A stretch of DNA of 64,000 bases from Kitasatospora sp. NBC_01250 (GTDB lineage: Bacteria > Actinomycetota > Actinomycetes > Streptomycetales > Streptomycetaceae), in contig NZ_CP108476.1 of the NCBI RefSeq assembly GCF_036226465.1, positions 1,736,001 through 1,800,000 of the forward strand, given 5' to 3'. Below the pieces are notes generated by a model. That model ran no database searches, was not told the DNA's origin, and saw nothing but the letters and a program-made list of their open reading frames with translations. This document shows positions 21,373 to 31,103 of this stretch, one piece after another (the first letter of the stretch is position 1; each line of letters opens with the position of its first letter). A program made the position numbers and the translations under genes.

Positions 21373-24300
21373 TCAGGAATCGTTGCTGTCGAGAGCGATG
21401 TCGATCAGGCTGTCGAGATCGAGCGAGTCGATCAGGTCCAGGTCGTCGCCGCTGTCCGGGGTCGTGCTGTCGGTGCCGGGGTCGGCCAGCTTCAGCAGCG
21501 TCTCCAGCAGCCCGACCTCCCGGAACCGGGCCAGCGGGATGGCCGCCAGCGCCCGGCGCAGCTCGGCCTCCTCGGGGTCGAGGGCGGCATCGGCCTGGTC
21601 CGGGAAGAGTTCGTCCCGCAGGTGTCCGGCGAGGGCCGTCGGCGTCGCGTAGTCGAAGACCGCGCTGGACGGCAGCTTGAGGCCGGTGGCCGTGTTGAGC
21701 GCGTTGCGCAGCTCGACCGCCGTCAGCGAGTCGAAGCCGAGCGCCTGGAAGGCCCGGGTGGGCTCCACCGCGTGCGCCCCGGCGTAGCCGAGGACGGTGG
21801 CGACCTCGCCGCGCACCAGGTCCAGCAGCGCGCGGTCGCGGTCGGCGCCGGTCATGGCGGCCAGCCGGCCGCGCAGCCCGGTCTCCTCGCTGCTGCCCGG
21901 CGCGGCGGCGGTCTGCTCGGCGGCCAGCAGCTGCCGCACCTCCGCCAGCTCGCCCAGCAGGGGGCGCGGCCGGGCGGCGGTGAAGGACGGCACGAAGCGG
22001 GCCCAGTCGACGTCGGCCACCACGCTCGTGGGCGCCGCGCCGTCCAGGGCGAGCTGCAGGCCGATCAGCGCCGCCGCGGGGTCCATCACCGGCAGGCCGA
22101 ACCGGCGCAGGTGCTCCTCGGCCGCCGCGCCCGCCGCCATGCCGGCCCCGCCCCAGGGGCCCCAGGCCACCGAGGTGCCGGCCAGACCGCGGGCCCGGCG
22201 GCTGGTCACCAGGGCGTCCAGGAAGGCGTTGGCGGCGGCGTAGGCCGCCTGGCCGCCGCTGCCCCAGACGCCGGCGATCGAGGAGAAGGTGACGAAGGCG
22301 TCCAGCTCGGTGTCGCCGAGCAGCGCGTCCAGGTGCGCCGCGCCGCTCACCTTGGCGTCGATCACCTCGGCCAGGTCGGCGAGTCCGCTCTCCGCGAGGG
22401 CGGCGTCGGCGACCGCACCGGCCGCGTGCACGACGGCGTCCAGCGGCTGCTCCAGCGAGCCGAGCAGGTCGGCGAGCGCCGCGCGGTCGGCCACGTCGCA
22501 GGCGGCGATGGTGACGGCGACGCCCAGGCCGGCCAGCTCCTCGCGCAGTTCGGCCGCACCGGGCGCCTGCGGACCGCGGCGGCTGGTGAGCACCAGGTGC
22601 TCGGCGCCGCCGCGGGCCAGCCAGCGGGCCACCTCGGCGCCCAGCGCACCGGTGCCGCCGGTGACCAGGACGGTGCCGGACGGCCGCCAGCCGGTGGCCT
22701 CGCCCTGCGCGGCGCGCACCAGGCGCCGCGCGAGCAGGCCCGTGGCCCGGAGGGCGAGCTGGTCCTCCGTGCCGCCGCCCAGTGCCTGGGCGAGGTGGGA
22801 GAGCGCGGGCTCGTCCAGGGTCGCCGGGAGGTCGATCAGCCCGCCCCAGCGGTCGGGGTGCTCCAGCGCCACCACCCGGCCCAGGCCCCAGACCTGCGCC
22901 TGCACAGGGTTCGTCAGGTGGTCGGCCCGGTCGGTGGAGACGGCGCCGCGGGTCAGGCACCACAGCGGCGCGGGCACCCCGGCGTCGCCGAGCGCCTGCA
23001 CCAGCAGCGCGGTGGCCGCCAGGCCCGCGGGCAACGCGGGGTGGGCGGGGTGCGGGGTCTCGTCGAAGGCGAGCAGCGAGACCACGCCGGCCAGCGGACC
23101 GGCCGCGGCGAGCTCGGCACGCAGGCGGTCGGCCAGGGCGGCGCGATCGGTCTGCGCCGTGCCGACGGTGAGCTGCCGGGCCTCGGCGCCGTGCCCGGTC
23201 AGCGCGGCGAGGACGGGCGCGGCGGGTTCGGCGGCGCCGGCCGGGGTGACGACCAGCCAGGTGCCGCTGAGCGCGGCGGCGGTGAGTGCGGTACCGGTCG
23301 GCACGGCGGCGGTGAGTGCGGCGGCGGGTGAGCCGGCAGTGGGTGAGCCGGTGACGGGTGAGCCGGTGACGGGGTGCCAGGCGACCTGGTAGCGCCAGCC
23401 GTCCACCGCCGACCGGGCGCGGCTCTGCCGGCGCCAGGTCGAGAGCGCGGGCAGCGCCGCGCTGAGCGGCTGGTCGCCGTCCAGGCCCAGGGTGCTGGTG
23501 AGCGCTTCGAGGTCCTCGCGCTCCACGGTCTCCCAGAACCGGGCGTCCACCGCGTCCGGGGTGCCGGCGGTGGCGGGCGGGGCGTCGGCGGCGGGCCGCG
23601 GCCAGTAGCGCTCGCGCTGGAAGGCGTAGGTGGGCAGGTCGACCCGGCGGGCGCCGGCGGGGGCGAAGTAGGCGGGCCAGTCGATCGCGGCGCCGTTCGC
23701 GTGGGCCCGGGCCAGCGCGGTGGTCAGCGTCCGGGCCTCGGCACGGTCGGCGCGCAGGGTCGGCACGGCGTGTGCGTCCTCGGCGGTGACGCAGTCCTGG
23801 GCGAGCGCGGTGAGGGTGCCGTCGGGGCCCAGCTCGACGAAGGTGCGCACGCCCTGCTGCTCCAGGGTGGCGATGGCGTCGGCGAAGCGGACGGCCTCGC
23901 GGACGTGGCGCACCCAGTACTCGGGGTCCGTCAGGTCTGCGGACTGGTCGAGGGTGGAGACGATCGGGATCGTCGGGGTATGGAAGGTGAGTTCGGCGGC
24001 GATCGCGCGAAACTCGGCGAGCATCGGCTCCATCAGCGGCGAGTGGAACGCATGGCTGACGGTCAGCCGCCTGGTCTTGCGGTCCAGCTGCGCCGCGACC
24101 TCAAGGACCGCGTCCTCGGCGCCCGAGAGCACCAGGGATGTCGGGCCGTTGACCGCGGCGATCCCGACGTCGGAACGGTCGGCGAGCAGCGGCAGCACCT
24201 CGGCCTCGGCGGCCTGCACCGCCACCATCGCACCACCGGCGGGCAGCGCCTGCATCAGGCGGCCACGCGCCGCCACCAGCTTGGCGGCATCGGCCAGCGA

Positions 24301-26193
24301 GAGAACCCCCGCGACGTGCGCGGCGGCCAGCTCACCGATCGAGTGCCCGGCCAGGAAATCGGGGGTCAGGCCCCAGGACTCGACGAGGCGGAACAGCGCC
24401 ACCTCCAGCGCGAAGAGCGCCGGCTGGGTGTAGGCCGTCTCGTCGATCAGCGCGTCGGCCTGACCGAGCGGTGTCGCCAGGTGCTGGTCCAGCTCGGCGC
24501 AGACCGCGTCGTAGGCCTCGGCGAACACCGGGTACGTCTTGTGCAACTCCGCTCCCATGCCGGCCCGCTGACTGCCCTGGCCGGTGAAGAGGAAGGCGAA
24601 CCTGCCGCCCGTGGCCGAGCCCCGCACCACGGTCGCACCGGGCTCCCCCGAGACCAACCCCTCAAGACCCCCCAGGAACCCCTGCTCGTCATCGGCCACC
24701 ACGACGGCCCGGTGTTCCAGTGCGGTCCGCCCGGTCGCCAGCGAGTAGGCCAGGTCGGGCAGCCCGGCCCGGCCCGGCTCGGTGCCGGCCCAGGACCGCA
24801 GGCGCTCGGCCTGCGCCCGCAGCGCCTGCGCGCTGTGGGCGGAGAGCAGCAACGGCACCGTGGGGAGCGTGACGGGTGTCGGCGTCGGCTGGTCCGCCGG
24901 TGCCGGTGCCACCACGGGTGCCTGTTCCAGGATGACGTGGGCGTTGGTACCGCTCAGCCCGAAGGACGAGACACCCGCACGACGCGGACGCCCGCTCCGC
25001 GGCCACACCCGCTCCTCCGCCAACAGCGCCACCGCACCCGACGACCAGTCCACCTGCGACGTCGGCTCATCAATGTGCAGACTGCGCGGCAACACCCCAT
25101 GCCCCATCGCCAACACCATCTTGATCACACCCGCCACACCCGCAGCCGCCTGGGTGTGACCGATGTTCGACTTGATCGACCCCAACCACAACGGCTGGTC
25201 GGCCGGCCGCTCCTGACCGTAGGTGGCGAGCAGCGCCTGCGCCTCGATCGGATCACCCAGCGTGGTACCGGTCCCGTGCGCCTCCACCGCATCCACCTCG
25301 GACGCCACCACACCCGCATTCGCCAACGCCTGCCGAATCACCCGCTGCTGCGAAGGACCATTGGGCGCCGTCAGACCATTCGACGCACCGTCCTGATTCA
25401 CCGCACTGCCACGCACCACCGCCAACACCGGATGCCCGTTGCGCTCCGCATCCGACAACCGCTCCACCAACAACATCCCCACACCCTCACCCCACCCCGT
25501 ACCATCCGCACCACCCGCAAACGCCTTGCACCGACCATCCGCAGCCAACCCACCCTGACGACTGAACTCCACAAACGCACCAGGCGTCGACATCACCGTC
25601 ACACCACCCACCAACGCCAACGAACACTCACCACCCCGCAACGCCTGCCCCGCCAGATGCAACGCCACCAACGACGACGAACACGCCGTGTCCACCGTCA
25701 CCGCCGGCCCCTCCAGACCAAAGGTGTACGACAACCGACCCGACACCACGCTCGCCGCGGTGCCGGTGCCGAGCTGGCCCGCCAGCTCGTCCGCCGAGGA
25801 GGCGGCGAGGGCGAGGTAGTCCTGGCCGTTGGTGCCGATGAAGACGCCGGCCTGGCTGCCACGCAGGGTGGCCGGGTCGATGCCCGCCCGCTCGAACGCC
25901 TCCCAGGAGGTCTCCAGGAGCAACCGCTGCTGCGGGTCCATCGACAGCGCCTCACGCGGCGAGATCCCGAAGAAGGTCGGATCGAACTCGGCCACACCGG
26001 AGAGGAATCCGGCGCTGCGGGTGTGCGAGGACTGTGTCTCGCCCTCGCCGAAGAGCGCGGCCAGGTCCCAACCACGGTCGGTCGGGAAACCGGAGATCGC
26101 ATCGCCACCCGCGGCCAGCAGCTGCCACAGCTCCTCGGGCGTCGCAACGCCCCCCGGGAACCGGCAGCTCATCGCCACGATCGCGATCGGCTC
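21373..26193 (-). other. Module C2: KS-AT(malonyl)-KR(A)-ACP
   Basis: KS about 26193-24920 (Cys1733), AT 24590-23690 (GHSIGE, HAFH), KR catalytic part 22680-22120, ACP 21860-21600, then docking segment. The KR has no LDD and reads [12 protein letters not shown], with the diagnostic tryptophan and no histidine three residues before the tyrosine: A1 type, giving the hydroxyl opposite to most others here. Confidence 0.88.
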
Positions 26194-29100
26194 GTCGTCA
26201 ACCGCCCGCGCCACGAACGCCGTTGGTTCAGCCTGCCCCGCACCGAGCAACTCACCGCGCAGATGGCCGGCCAGCGCAGTCGTGGTCGGGTAGTCGAACA
26301 CCAGGGTGCTGGGCAGGCTCAGGGCGGTGACGGCGTTCAGGCGGTTGCGCAGCTCGACGGCGGTCAGCGAGTCGAAGCCCAGCTCCTTGAACGCCCGGGC
26401 CGGGTCCACCGCGTCCGGGCCGGGGTAGCCGAGCACGGCGGCCACCTCGGTGCGGACGGCGTCGAGCAGCGCGCGCTCCCGCTCGGCGGGGGCGAGGGCG
26501 GCCAGCCGCTGGGCCAGCGGCCCGTGCTGCGCCTGCTGGTCGGTGGCCGCGCCGGCGGCAGCGGCCGCCAGGGCCTGGCGGGCCTCGGGGATCGCGTCGA
26601 ACAGCGTGGTGGCTCGGCGGCTGCCGGTGGCACCGCCGAGCAGCAGCTGCCAGCTGATGTCGGCGACCGCGAGCGTGCCGTCGCCGTTCTCCAGTGCCTG
26701 GTGCAGCGCGGTGATCGCCGACGCCGGGTCCATCGGCGGCACGCCCTCGCGGCGCAGCCGCTGCTCCAGCGCCCCGTCGGCGGCCATGCCGCCGCTGCTC
26801 CACGGGCCCCAGGCGATCGCCGTGGCGGGCAGGCCGTCGGCCCGGCGCTGCTCCGCCAGTGCGTCCAGATAGGCGTTGGCCGCCGCGTAGTTGGCCTGGC
26901 CGGGGTTGCCGATCGTGCCGGCGGTGGACGAGAAGAGCACGAACGCGCTGAGTCCGTCGGTGAGTTCGTGGAGATGGCGGGCGGCGTCCGCCTTCGGCCG
27001 GGCCACGGCGGCGAAGCGTTCGGCCGTCAGGCCGTCGAGCATTCCGTCGTCCAGCACCCCGGCGGTGTGGAAGACGGCCGAGACCGGGTGCGCCGCCAAC
27101 AGCCCGGCCAGCGCCGCCCGGTCGGCCACATCACACGCCACCACCGTCGCCGTGGCACCCAACGCGCCCAGCTCGGCGACCAGCTCGGCCGCACCCGGGG
27201 CGTCCGGGCCACGCCGACCGGCGAGCACGAGCTGCTCGGCACCGTTGCGGGCCAGCCAACGCGCCACCTCGGCGCCCAACGCGCCCGTGCCACCGGTGAC
27301 CAGCACCGTTCCGGACGGCTGCCACGCGGTCGCCGTGCCGCGCGGGGCGCGGACCAGGCGGCGGGCGAGCAGACCGGTGGCACGAACGGCCAGCTGGTCC
27401 TCGCCGCCGACCCCGGTCAGGGCGTCGGCCAGGCGGGAGAGCACGCGGTCGTCCGCGTGCTGCGGCAGGTCGATCAACCCGCCCCAGCGCTCCGGCTGTT
27501 CCAGCGCCGCCACCCGGCCCAGGCCCCAGAGCTGGGCCTGCACGGGGCTGGCCAGCCGGTCCGCGCCACCGGTGGAGACCGCGCCCCGGGTCACGCACCA
27601 GAGCGGCGACTCGAAGCCGGTGTCCCCCAGCGCCTGGAGCAGCCCGAGCGTGCCGGCCACCGAGGCGGCCTCGTCCAGCGCGAGCAGCGAGAGGACGGCG
27701 AGGGGCGAGGGCGCGTCGGAGAGGGTGGCGAGCAGCTCGCCGGCGAGGCTGCCGCGCTCGGTGCCGGCCGGCTCCAGCAGCCGGACCGTCGCGCCGCGCG
27801 CGGTCAGCACCCGCGCCAGGTCCCGCACGAGGGCGTCGTCGCGGTGCCCGGCCGGGAGCACCAGCAGCCAGGTCCCGGTCAGCGTCCCGGCCGGGGCGTC
27901 GGTGACCGGCTGCCAGCCAGCTCGGTAGCGCCAGCCGTCCACGGTGGACTGCTCGCGGCTCTGCCGGCGCCAGGCCGACAGGGCGGGCAGCAGCGTGCCC
28001 AGCGCGGTCTCGTCGTGCACGGCGAGGGTCGCGGCGAGCGCGTCGACGTCCTCGCGCTCCACGGCCGCCCAGAAGTCCGCATCCGGCGCGGCCGTGGAGG
28101 CTGCCGCCGCCGCGGCCGTGGTGCCCGCGCCGCCCGACTCCAGCCAGTACCAGTCGTGCTGGAACGCGTAGGTGGGCAGCTCGACGCGCTGCGCGGACCG
28201 CCCCGCGAAGAGCGCCTCCCGGTCCAGCGCGGCGCCGCGGACCTGGGCCAGCGCGACGCCGGTCAGCACCGTCTCGGCCTCGGGGCGGTCGGCGCGCAGC
28301 ACCGGGGCGAACGCGGCGGTGCCGGCGGACTCCTGGCCCATCGCGCTGAGGGTGCCGTCGGGGCCCAGCTCCACGAAGGTGCACACGCCCTGCTGCTCCA
28401 GGGTGGCGATGGCGTCGGCGAAGCGGACGGCCTCGCGGACGTGGCGCACCCAGTACTCGGGGTCCGTCAGGTCGGCGGACTGGTCGAGGGTGGAGACGAT
28501 CGGGATCGTCGGGGCATGGAAGGTCAGCTGCTCGGCGAGCGCGCGGAACTCGGCGAGCATCGGCTCCATCAGCGGCGAGTGGAACGCATGGCTGACGGTC
28601 AGCCGCCTGGTCTTGCGGCCCCGTTCGGCGAGTTGTGCGGCGATCTCCGCCACGGCCTGCTCGGCACCCGAGACCACCACGGCCAACGGGCCGTTGACGG
28701 CGGCGATGCCCACCTCGTGCTCGCGGCCCGCGAGCAGCGGCAGCACCTCCGCCTCGCTCGCCTGCACGGCCACCATCGCACCACCGGCAGGGAGTTGCTG
28801 CATCAGCCGGCCGCGCGCGGCGACCAGTTCGGCCGCGTCGGCCAGCGAGAGGACGCCCGCGACGTGCGCGGCGGCCAGCTCGCCGATCGAGTGCCCGGCC
28901 AGGAAGTCCGGTGTCAGGCCCCAGGATTCGACGAGGCGGAACAGCGCCACCTCCAGCGCGAAGAGCGCCGGCTGGGTGTAGGCGGTCTGGTCGAGCAGCG
29001 CGTCGGCTTCGCCGACCGGCGTCGCCAGGTACGGGTCCAGCGCGGCGCAGACCGCGTCGTAGGCGTCGGCGAACGCCGGAAAGGCGGCGTAGAGTTCGGC

Positions 29101-30879
29101 CCCCATGCCGGCCCGCTGACTGCCCTGGCCGGTGAAGAGGAAGGCGAGCTTGCCGTCGCCGGCCTCGCCCCGCACGAGCCGCGCGCCGCCGTGCTCGCCC
29201 GCCGCCAGCGCCTGGAGCTCGCGGCGGAACTCCTCCGGTTCGCCGGCGACCAGCACCGCGCGCTGCGGCAGCACGGCCCGGGTGGTCGCCAGCGCGTAGC
29301 CGAGGTCGACCGGGTCGTGGCCGCGGTCACCGCCGGGGTCGGCGGCCAGGTGGGCGAGCAGCCGCGCGGCCTGGGCCTGCAGCGCAGCCGCGCTCTTCGC
29401 CGACAGCAGCCACGGCACCACGGCGGTGCGCACCACGGCGCTCCCGGCGGGCGCCGCCGCCTCCTCGCCGGTCTCGCCCTCGGTCTCGACCGGCTCCGGC
29501 GCCTGCTCCAGGATGGTGTGCGCGTTGGTGCCGCTCACCCCGAAGGAGGAGACCGCGGCCCGCCGGGGCTCGCCGGTCGCCGGCCAGTCGACGGCCTCGG
29601 TCAGCAGCGAGACCGCGCCCGCCGACCAGTCCACGTGTGGGGTCGGCTCGTCCACGTGCAGGGTCGGCGGCAGCACGCCGTGCCGCATCGCCATCACCAT
29701 CTTGATCACGCCCGCGACACCGGCCGCCGCCTGGGTGTGGCCGATGTTGGACTTCAACGAGCCGAGCCAGAGCGGGCGTTCGGGCGCCCGCTCGCGACCG
29801 TAGGCGGCCAGCAGGGCCTGCGCCTCGATCGGGTCGCCCAGCGTGGTGCCGGTGCCGTGCGCCTCGACCACGTCGACCTGGTCGGGCGTCAGCCGGGCGT
29901 CGCCCAGCGCCTGGCGGATCACCCGCTGCTGGGCCGGGCCGTTCGGCGCCGTCAGACCGTTCGAGGCGCCGTCCTGGTTGACCGCGCTGCCGCGCACCAC
30001 GGCCAGCACCGGGTGCCCGTTGCGGCGGGCGTCCGAGAGCCGTTCGACCAGCAGCATCGCGACGCCCTCGGACCAGCCGGTGCCGTCGGCCCCGGCGGCG
30101 AAGGACTTGCAGCGCCCGTCGGCCGCCAGGCCGCGCTGGCGGCTGAACTCGATGAACACGTCCGGGGTGGCCATCACCGTGACGCCGCCGACCAGCGCCT
30201 GCGAGCAGTCGCCCCGGCGCAGTGCCTGGCAGGCCCAGTGCAGGGCGACCAGGGAGGAGGAGCAGGCGGTGTCCAGGGTGGCGGCCGGCCCCTCCAGACC
30301 GAGCGTGTAGGCGATCCGGCCGGAGAGCACGCTGGTCGCGTTGCCGGTCAGCAGCCGCCCCTCGACGCCCTCCGGCACCTCCGCCAGCTCCGAGCCGTAG
30401 CCCTGGTAGCTGCCGCCGACGTAGACGCCGGTCCGGCTGCCGCGCAGGGTGCCCGGGTCGATCCCGGCCCGCTCGACCACCTCCCAGGAGGCCTCCAGGA
30501 GCAGCCGCTGCTGCGGGTCCATCGCGAGCGCCTCGCGCGGCGAGATGCCGAAGAACTCCGCGTCGAAGCGCCCCGCGTCGTGCAGGAAGCCGCCGCCGGT
30601 GGCGTAGACCGTGCCGGGGTGGTCCGGGTCCGGGTGGTAGAGGCCGTCGACGTCCCAGCCGCGGTCGGCCGGGAACGGGGTGATGGCGTCCCCGCCAGCG
30701 GCGACCAGCTGCCAGAGGTCCTCGGGCGAGCGCACGCCACCGGGCAGGCGGCAGCTCATCGCCACGATCGCGATGGGCTCCTGCTCGGCGTCCTCGACCT
30801 CGCGCAGCCTGCGGGTGGTCCTGCGCAGCTCGGCCGTCATCCACTTGAGGTGGTCGAGGAGCTTCTTTTCGTCTGCCAT
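21373..30879 (-). CDS. Type I polyketide synthase PKS-C: two modules
   Basis: A 3168-residue synthase performing two malonyl extensions with ketoreduction. Order: N-terminal docking coiled coil (1-33, [11 protein letters not shown]), module C1 KS-AT-KR-ACP (34-1562), module C2 KS-AT-KR-ACP (1563 to about 3090), and an acidic C-terminal docking segment with the motif [12 protein letters not shown] cysteines are at 206 and 1733. Both AT domains are malonyl type. The two KRs differ: C1 has LDD (B type), while C2 lacks LDD and has the tryptophan eight residues before the catalytic tyrosine (A type), predicting opposite hydroxyl configurations. The C-terminal docking class differs from those of PKS-D, PKS-B and PKS-A and suits the [12 protein letters not shown] helix at the start of PKS-B. 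AAGGTGG lies seven bases before the start codon, which overlaps the stop of the upstream 71-residue ORF (TGATG). Confidence 0.97.
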   Translation of the reverse strand: MADEKKLLDHLKWMTAELRRTTRRLREVEDAEQEPIAIVAMSCRLPGGVRSPEDLWQLVAAGGDAITPFPADRGWDVDGLYHPDPDHPGTVYATGGGFLHDAGRFDAEFFGISPREALAMDPQQRLLLEASWEVVERAGIDPGTLRGSRTGVYVGGSYQGYGSELAEVPEGVEGRLLTGNATSVLSGRIAYTLGLEGPAATLDTACSSSLVALHWACQALRRGDCSQALVGGVTVMATPDVFIEFSRQRGLAADGRCKSFAAGADGTGWSEGVAMLLVERLSDARRNGHPVLAVVRGSAVNQDGASNGLTAPNGPAQQRVIRQALGDARLTPDQVDVVEAHGTGTTLGDPIEAQALLAAYGRERAPERPLWLGSLKSNIGHTQAAAGVAGVIKMVMAMRHGVLPPTLHVDEPTPHVDWSAGAVSLLTEAVDWPATGEPRRAAVSSFGVSGTNAHTILEQAPEPVETEGETGEEAAAPAGSAVVRTAVVPWLLSAKSAAALQAQAARLLAHLAADPGGDRGHDPVDLGYALATTRAVLPQRAVLVAGEPEEFRRELQALAAGEHGGARLVRGEAGDGKLAFLFTGQGSQRAGMGAELYAAFPAFADAYDAVCAALDPYLATPVGEADALLDQTAYTQPALFALEVALFRLVESWGLTPDFLAGHSIGELAAAHVAGVLSLADAAELVAARGRLMQQLPAGGAMVAVQASEAEVLPLLAGREHEVGIAAVNGPLAVVVSGAEQAVAEIAAQLAERGRKTRRLTVSHAFHSPLMEPMLAEFRALAEQLTFHAPTIPIVSTLDQSADLTDPEYWVRHVREAVRFADAIATLEQQGVCTFVELGPDGTLSAMGQESAGTAAFAPVLRADRPEAETVLTGVALAQVRGAALDREALFAGRSAQRVELPTYAFQHDWYWLESGGAGTTAAAAAASTAAPDADFWAAVEREDVDALAATLAVHDETALGTLLPALSAWRRQSREQSTVDGWRYRAGWQPVTDAPAGTLTGTWLLVLPAGHRDDALVRDLARVLTARGATVRLLEPAGTERGSLAGELLATLSDAPSPLAVLSLLALDEAASVAGTLGLLQALGDTGFESPLWCVTRGAVSTGGADRLASPVQAQLWGLGRVAALEQPERWGGLIDLPQHADDRVLSRLADALTGVGGEDQLAVRATGLLARRLVRAPRGTATAWQPSGTVLVTGGTGALGAEVARWLARNGAEQLVLAGRRGPDAPGAAELVAELGALGATATVVACDVADRAALAGLLAAHPVSAVFHTAGVLDDGMLDGLTAERFAAVARPKADAARHLHELTDGLSAFVLFSSTAGTIGNPGQANYAAANAYLDALAEQRRADGLPATAIAWGPWSSGGMAADGALEQRLRREGVPPMDPASAITALHQALENGDGTLAVADISWQLLLGGATGSRRATTLFDAIPEARQALAAAAAGAATDQQAQHGPLAQRLAALAPAERERALLDAVRTEVAAVLGYPGPDAVDPARAFKELGFDSLTAVELRNRLNAVTALSLPSTLVFDYPTTTALAGHLRGELLGAGQAEPTAFVARAVDDEPIAIVAMSCRFPGGVATPEELWQLLAAGGDAISGFPTDRGWDLAALFGEGETQSSHTRSAGFLSGVAEFDPTFFGISPREALSMDPQQRLLLETSWEAFERAGIDPATLRGSQAGVFIGTNGQDYLALAASSADELAGQLGTGTAASVVSGRLSYTFGLEGPAVTVDTACSSSLVALHLAGQALRGGECSLALVGGVTVMSTPGAFVEFSRQGGLAADGRCKAFAGGADGTGWGEGVGMLLVERLSDAERNGHPVLAVVRGSAVNQDGASNGLTAPNGPSQQRVIRQALANAGVVASEVDAVEAHGTGTTLGDPIEAQALLATYGQERPADQPLWLGSIKSNIGHTQAAAGVAGVIKMVLAMGHGVLPRSLHIDEPTSQVDWSSGAVALLAEERVWPRSGRPRRAGVSSFGLSGTNAHVILEQAPVVAPAPADQPTPTPVTLPTVPLLLSAHSAQALRAQAERLRSWAGTEPGRAGLPDLAYSLATGRTALEHRAVVVADDEQGFLGGLEGLVSGEPGATVVRGSATGGRFAFLFTGQGSQRAGMGAELHKTYPVFAEAYDAVCAELDQHLATPLGQADALIDETAYTQPALFALEVALFRLVESWGLTPDFLAGHSIGELAAAHVAGVLSLADAAKLVAARGRLMQALPAGGAMVAVQAAEAEVLPLLADRSDVGIAAVNGPTSLVLSGAEDAVLEVAAQLDRKTRRLTVSHAFHSPLMEPMLAEFRAIAAELTFHTPTIPIVSTLDQSADLTDPEYWVRHVREAVRFADAIATLEQQGVRTFVELGPDGTLTALAQDCVTAEDAHAVPTLRADRAEARTLTTALARAHANGAAIDWPAYFAPAGARRVDLPTYAFQRERYWPRPAADAPPATAGTPDAVDARFWETVEREDLEALTSTLGLDGDQPLSAALPALSTWRRQSRARSAVDGWRYQVAWHPVTGSPVTGSPTAGSPAAALTAAVPTGTALTAAALSGTWLVVTPAGAAEPAAPVLAALTGHGAEARQLTVGTAQTDRAALADRLRAELAAAGPLAGVVSLLAFDETPHPAHPALPAGLAATALLVQALGDAGVPAPLWCLTRGAVSTDRADHLTNPVQAQVWGLGRVVALEHPDRWGGLIDLPATLDEPALSHLAQALGGGTEDQLALRATGLLARRLVRAAQGEATGWRPSGTVLVTGGTGALGAEVARWLARGGAEHLVLTSRRGPQAPGAAELREELAGLGVAVTIAACDVADRAALADLLGSLEQPLDAVVHAAGAVADAALAESGLADLAEVIDAKVSGAAHLDALLGDTELDAFVTFSSIAGVWGSGGQAAYAAANAFLDALVTSRRARGLAGTSVAWGPWGGAGMAAGAAAEEHLRRFGLPVMDPAAALIGLQLALDGAAPTSVVADVDWARFVPSFTAARPRPLLGELAEVRQLLAAEQTAAAPGSSEETGLRGRLAAMTGADRDRALLDLVRGEVATVLGYAGAHAVEPTRAFQALGFDSLTAVELRNALNTATGLKLPSSAVFDYATPTALAGHLRDELFPDQADAALDPEEAELRRALAAIPLARFREVGLLETLLKLADPGTDSTTPDSGDDLDLIDSLDLDSLIDIALDSNDS
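24905..25738 (-). repeat. KS tract shared with module B3 (copy 2)
   Basis: Partner of 10241-11074 at a distance of 14,664 bp. The copies end abruptly on both sides. The few differences are mostly synonymous, such as GCA for GCC at one alanine. Confidence 0.85.
26194..30879 (-). other. Module C1: KS-AT(malonyl)-KR(B)-ACP
   Basis: Docking helix, KS about 30780-29500 (Cys206), AT 29145-28230 (GHSIGE, HAFH), KR catalytic part 27310-26780 with LDD and an intact Ser/Tyr pair ([15 protein letters not shown]), ACP 26510-26250. Predicted result: one B-type hydroxyl. Confidence 0.88.
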
Positions 30880-31094
30880 CAGTGGGCCACCTTCGGGGAA
30901 GCCGGGACACGTGCGGTCGGGGCGCGGAAAATCGCGGTCAGGAGCTGGTCGATCGTGTGCTGATCGGCCGGGGGGTGATCGGGGGTCGGGTGGTGATCGG
31001 GGGTCGGGTGGTCGGTGGTCCGGTGGTGATCGGTGGTCCGGTGGTCCGCCGCGGCACGAGGGCCCGCGGGCGGGTCGGTCGGTGCGGGAGTCAT
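30879..31094 (-). CDS. Small repeat-containing ORF coupled to PKS-C, function unknown
   Basis: A 71-residue frame lying between two PKS genes. Signs that it is translated: it starts nine bases after the PKS-D stop, GAGGGA lies five bases before its ATG, and its TGA overlaps the PKS-C ATG as TGATG, a common arrangement for translational coupling. The protein starts Pro/Ala/Thr-rich (1-16), has a His/Asp/Thr/Pro-rich tract (about 17-47) built from six-residue repeats such as HRTTDH and HPTPDH, and ends with a short possible helix ([10 protein letters not shown]) and a basic tail. No known domain, signal peptide or membrane segment is seen. It does not resemble a docking domain, and both flanking PKS proteins already have normal ones. 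It may be a leader that passes ribosomes from PKS-D to PKS-C, a functional small protein, or a spacer that is merely open. I recognise no homologue. Confidence 0.5.
   Translation of the reverse strand: MTPAPTDPPAGPRAAADHRTTDHHRTTDHPTPDHHPTPDHPPADQHTIDQLLTAIFRAPTARVPASPKVAH
30975..31043. repeat. 18-bp tandem repeat array
   Basis: Two perfect head-to-tail copies of GTGATCGGGGGTCGGGTG (30975-30992 and 30993-31010) are followed by a 15-bp degenerate copy (31011-31025) and a variant 18-bp copy (31026-31043). All units keep the reading frame of the 71-residue minus-strand ORF and encode its His/Asp/Thr/Pro repeats. Confidence 0.85.
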
Positions 31095-31103
31095 CCCGGT
31101 CCC

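Noticed and set aside
30882..31103. A promoter in the gap between PKS-D and PKS-C
   Set aside because: No convincing -35/-10 pair was found, and the gap is almost filled by the coupled small ORF.
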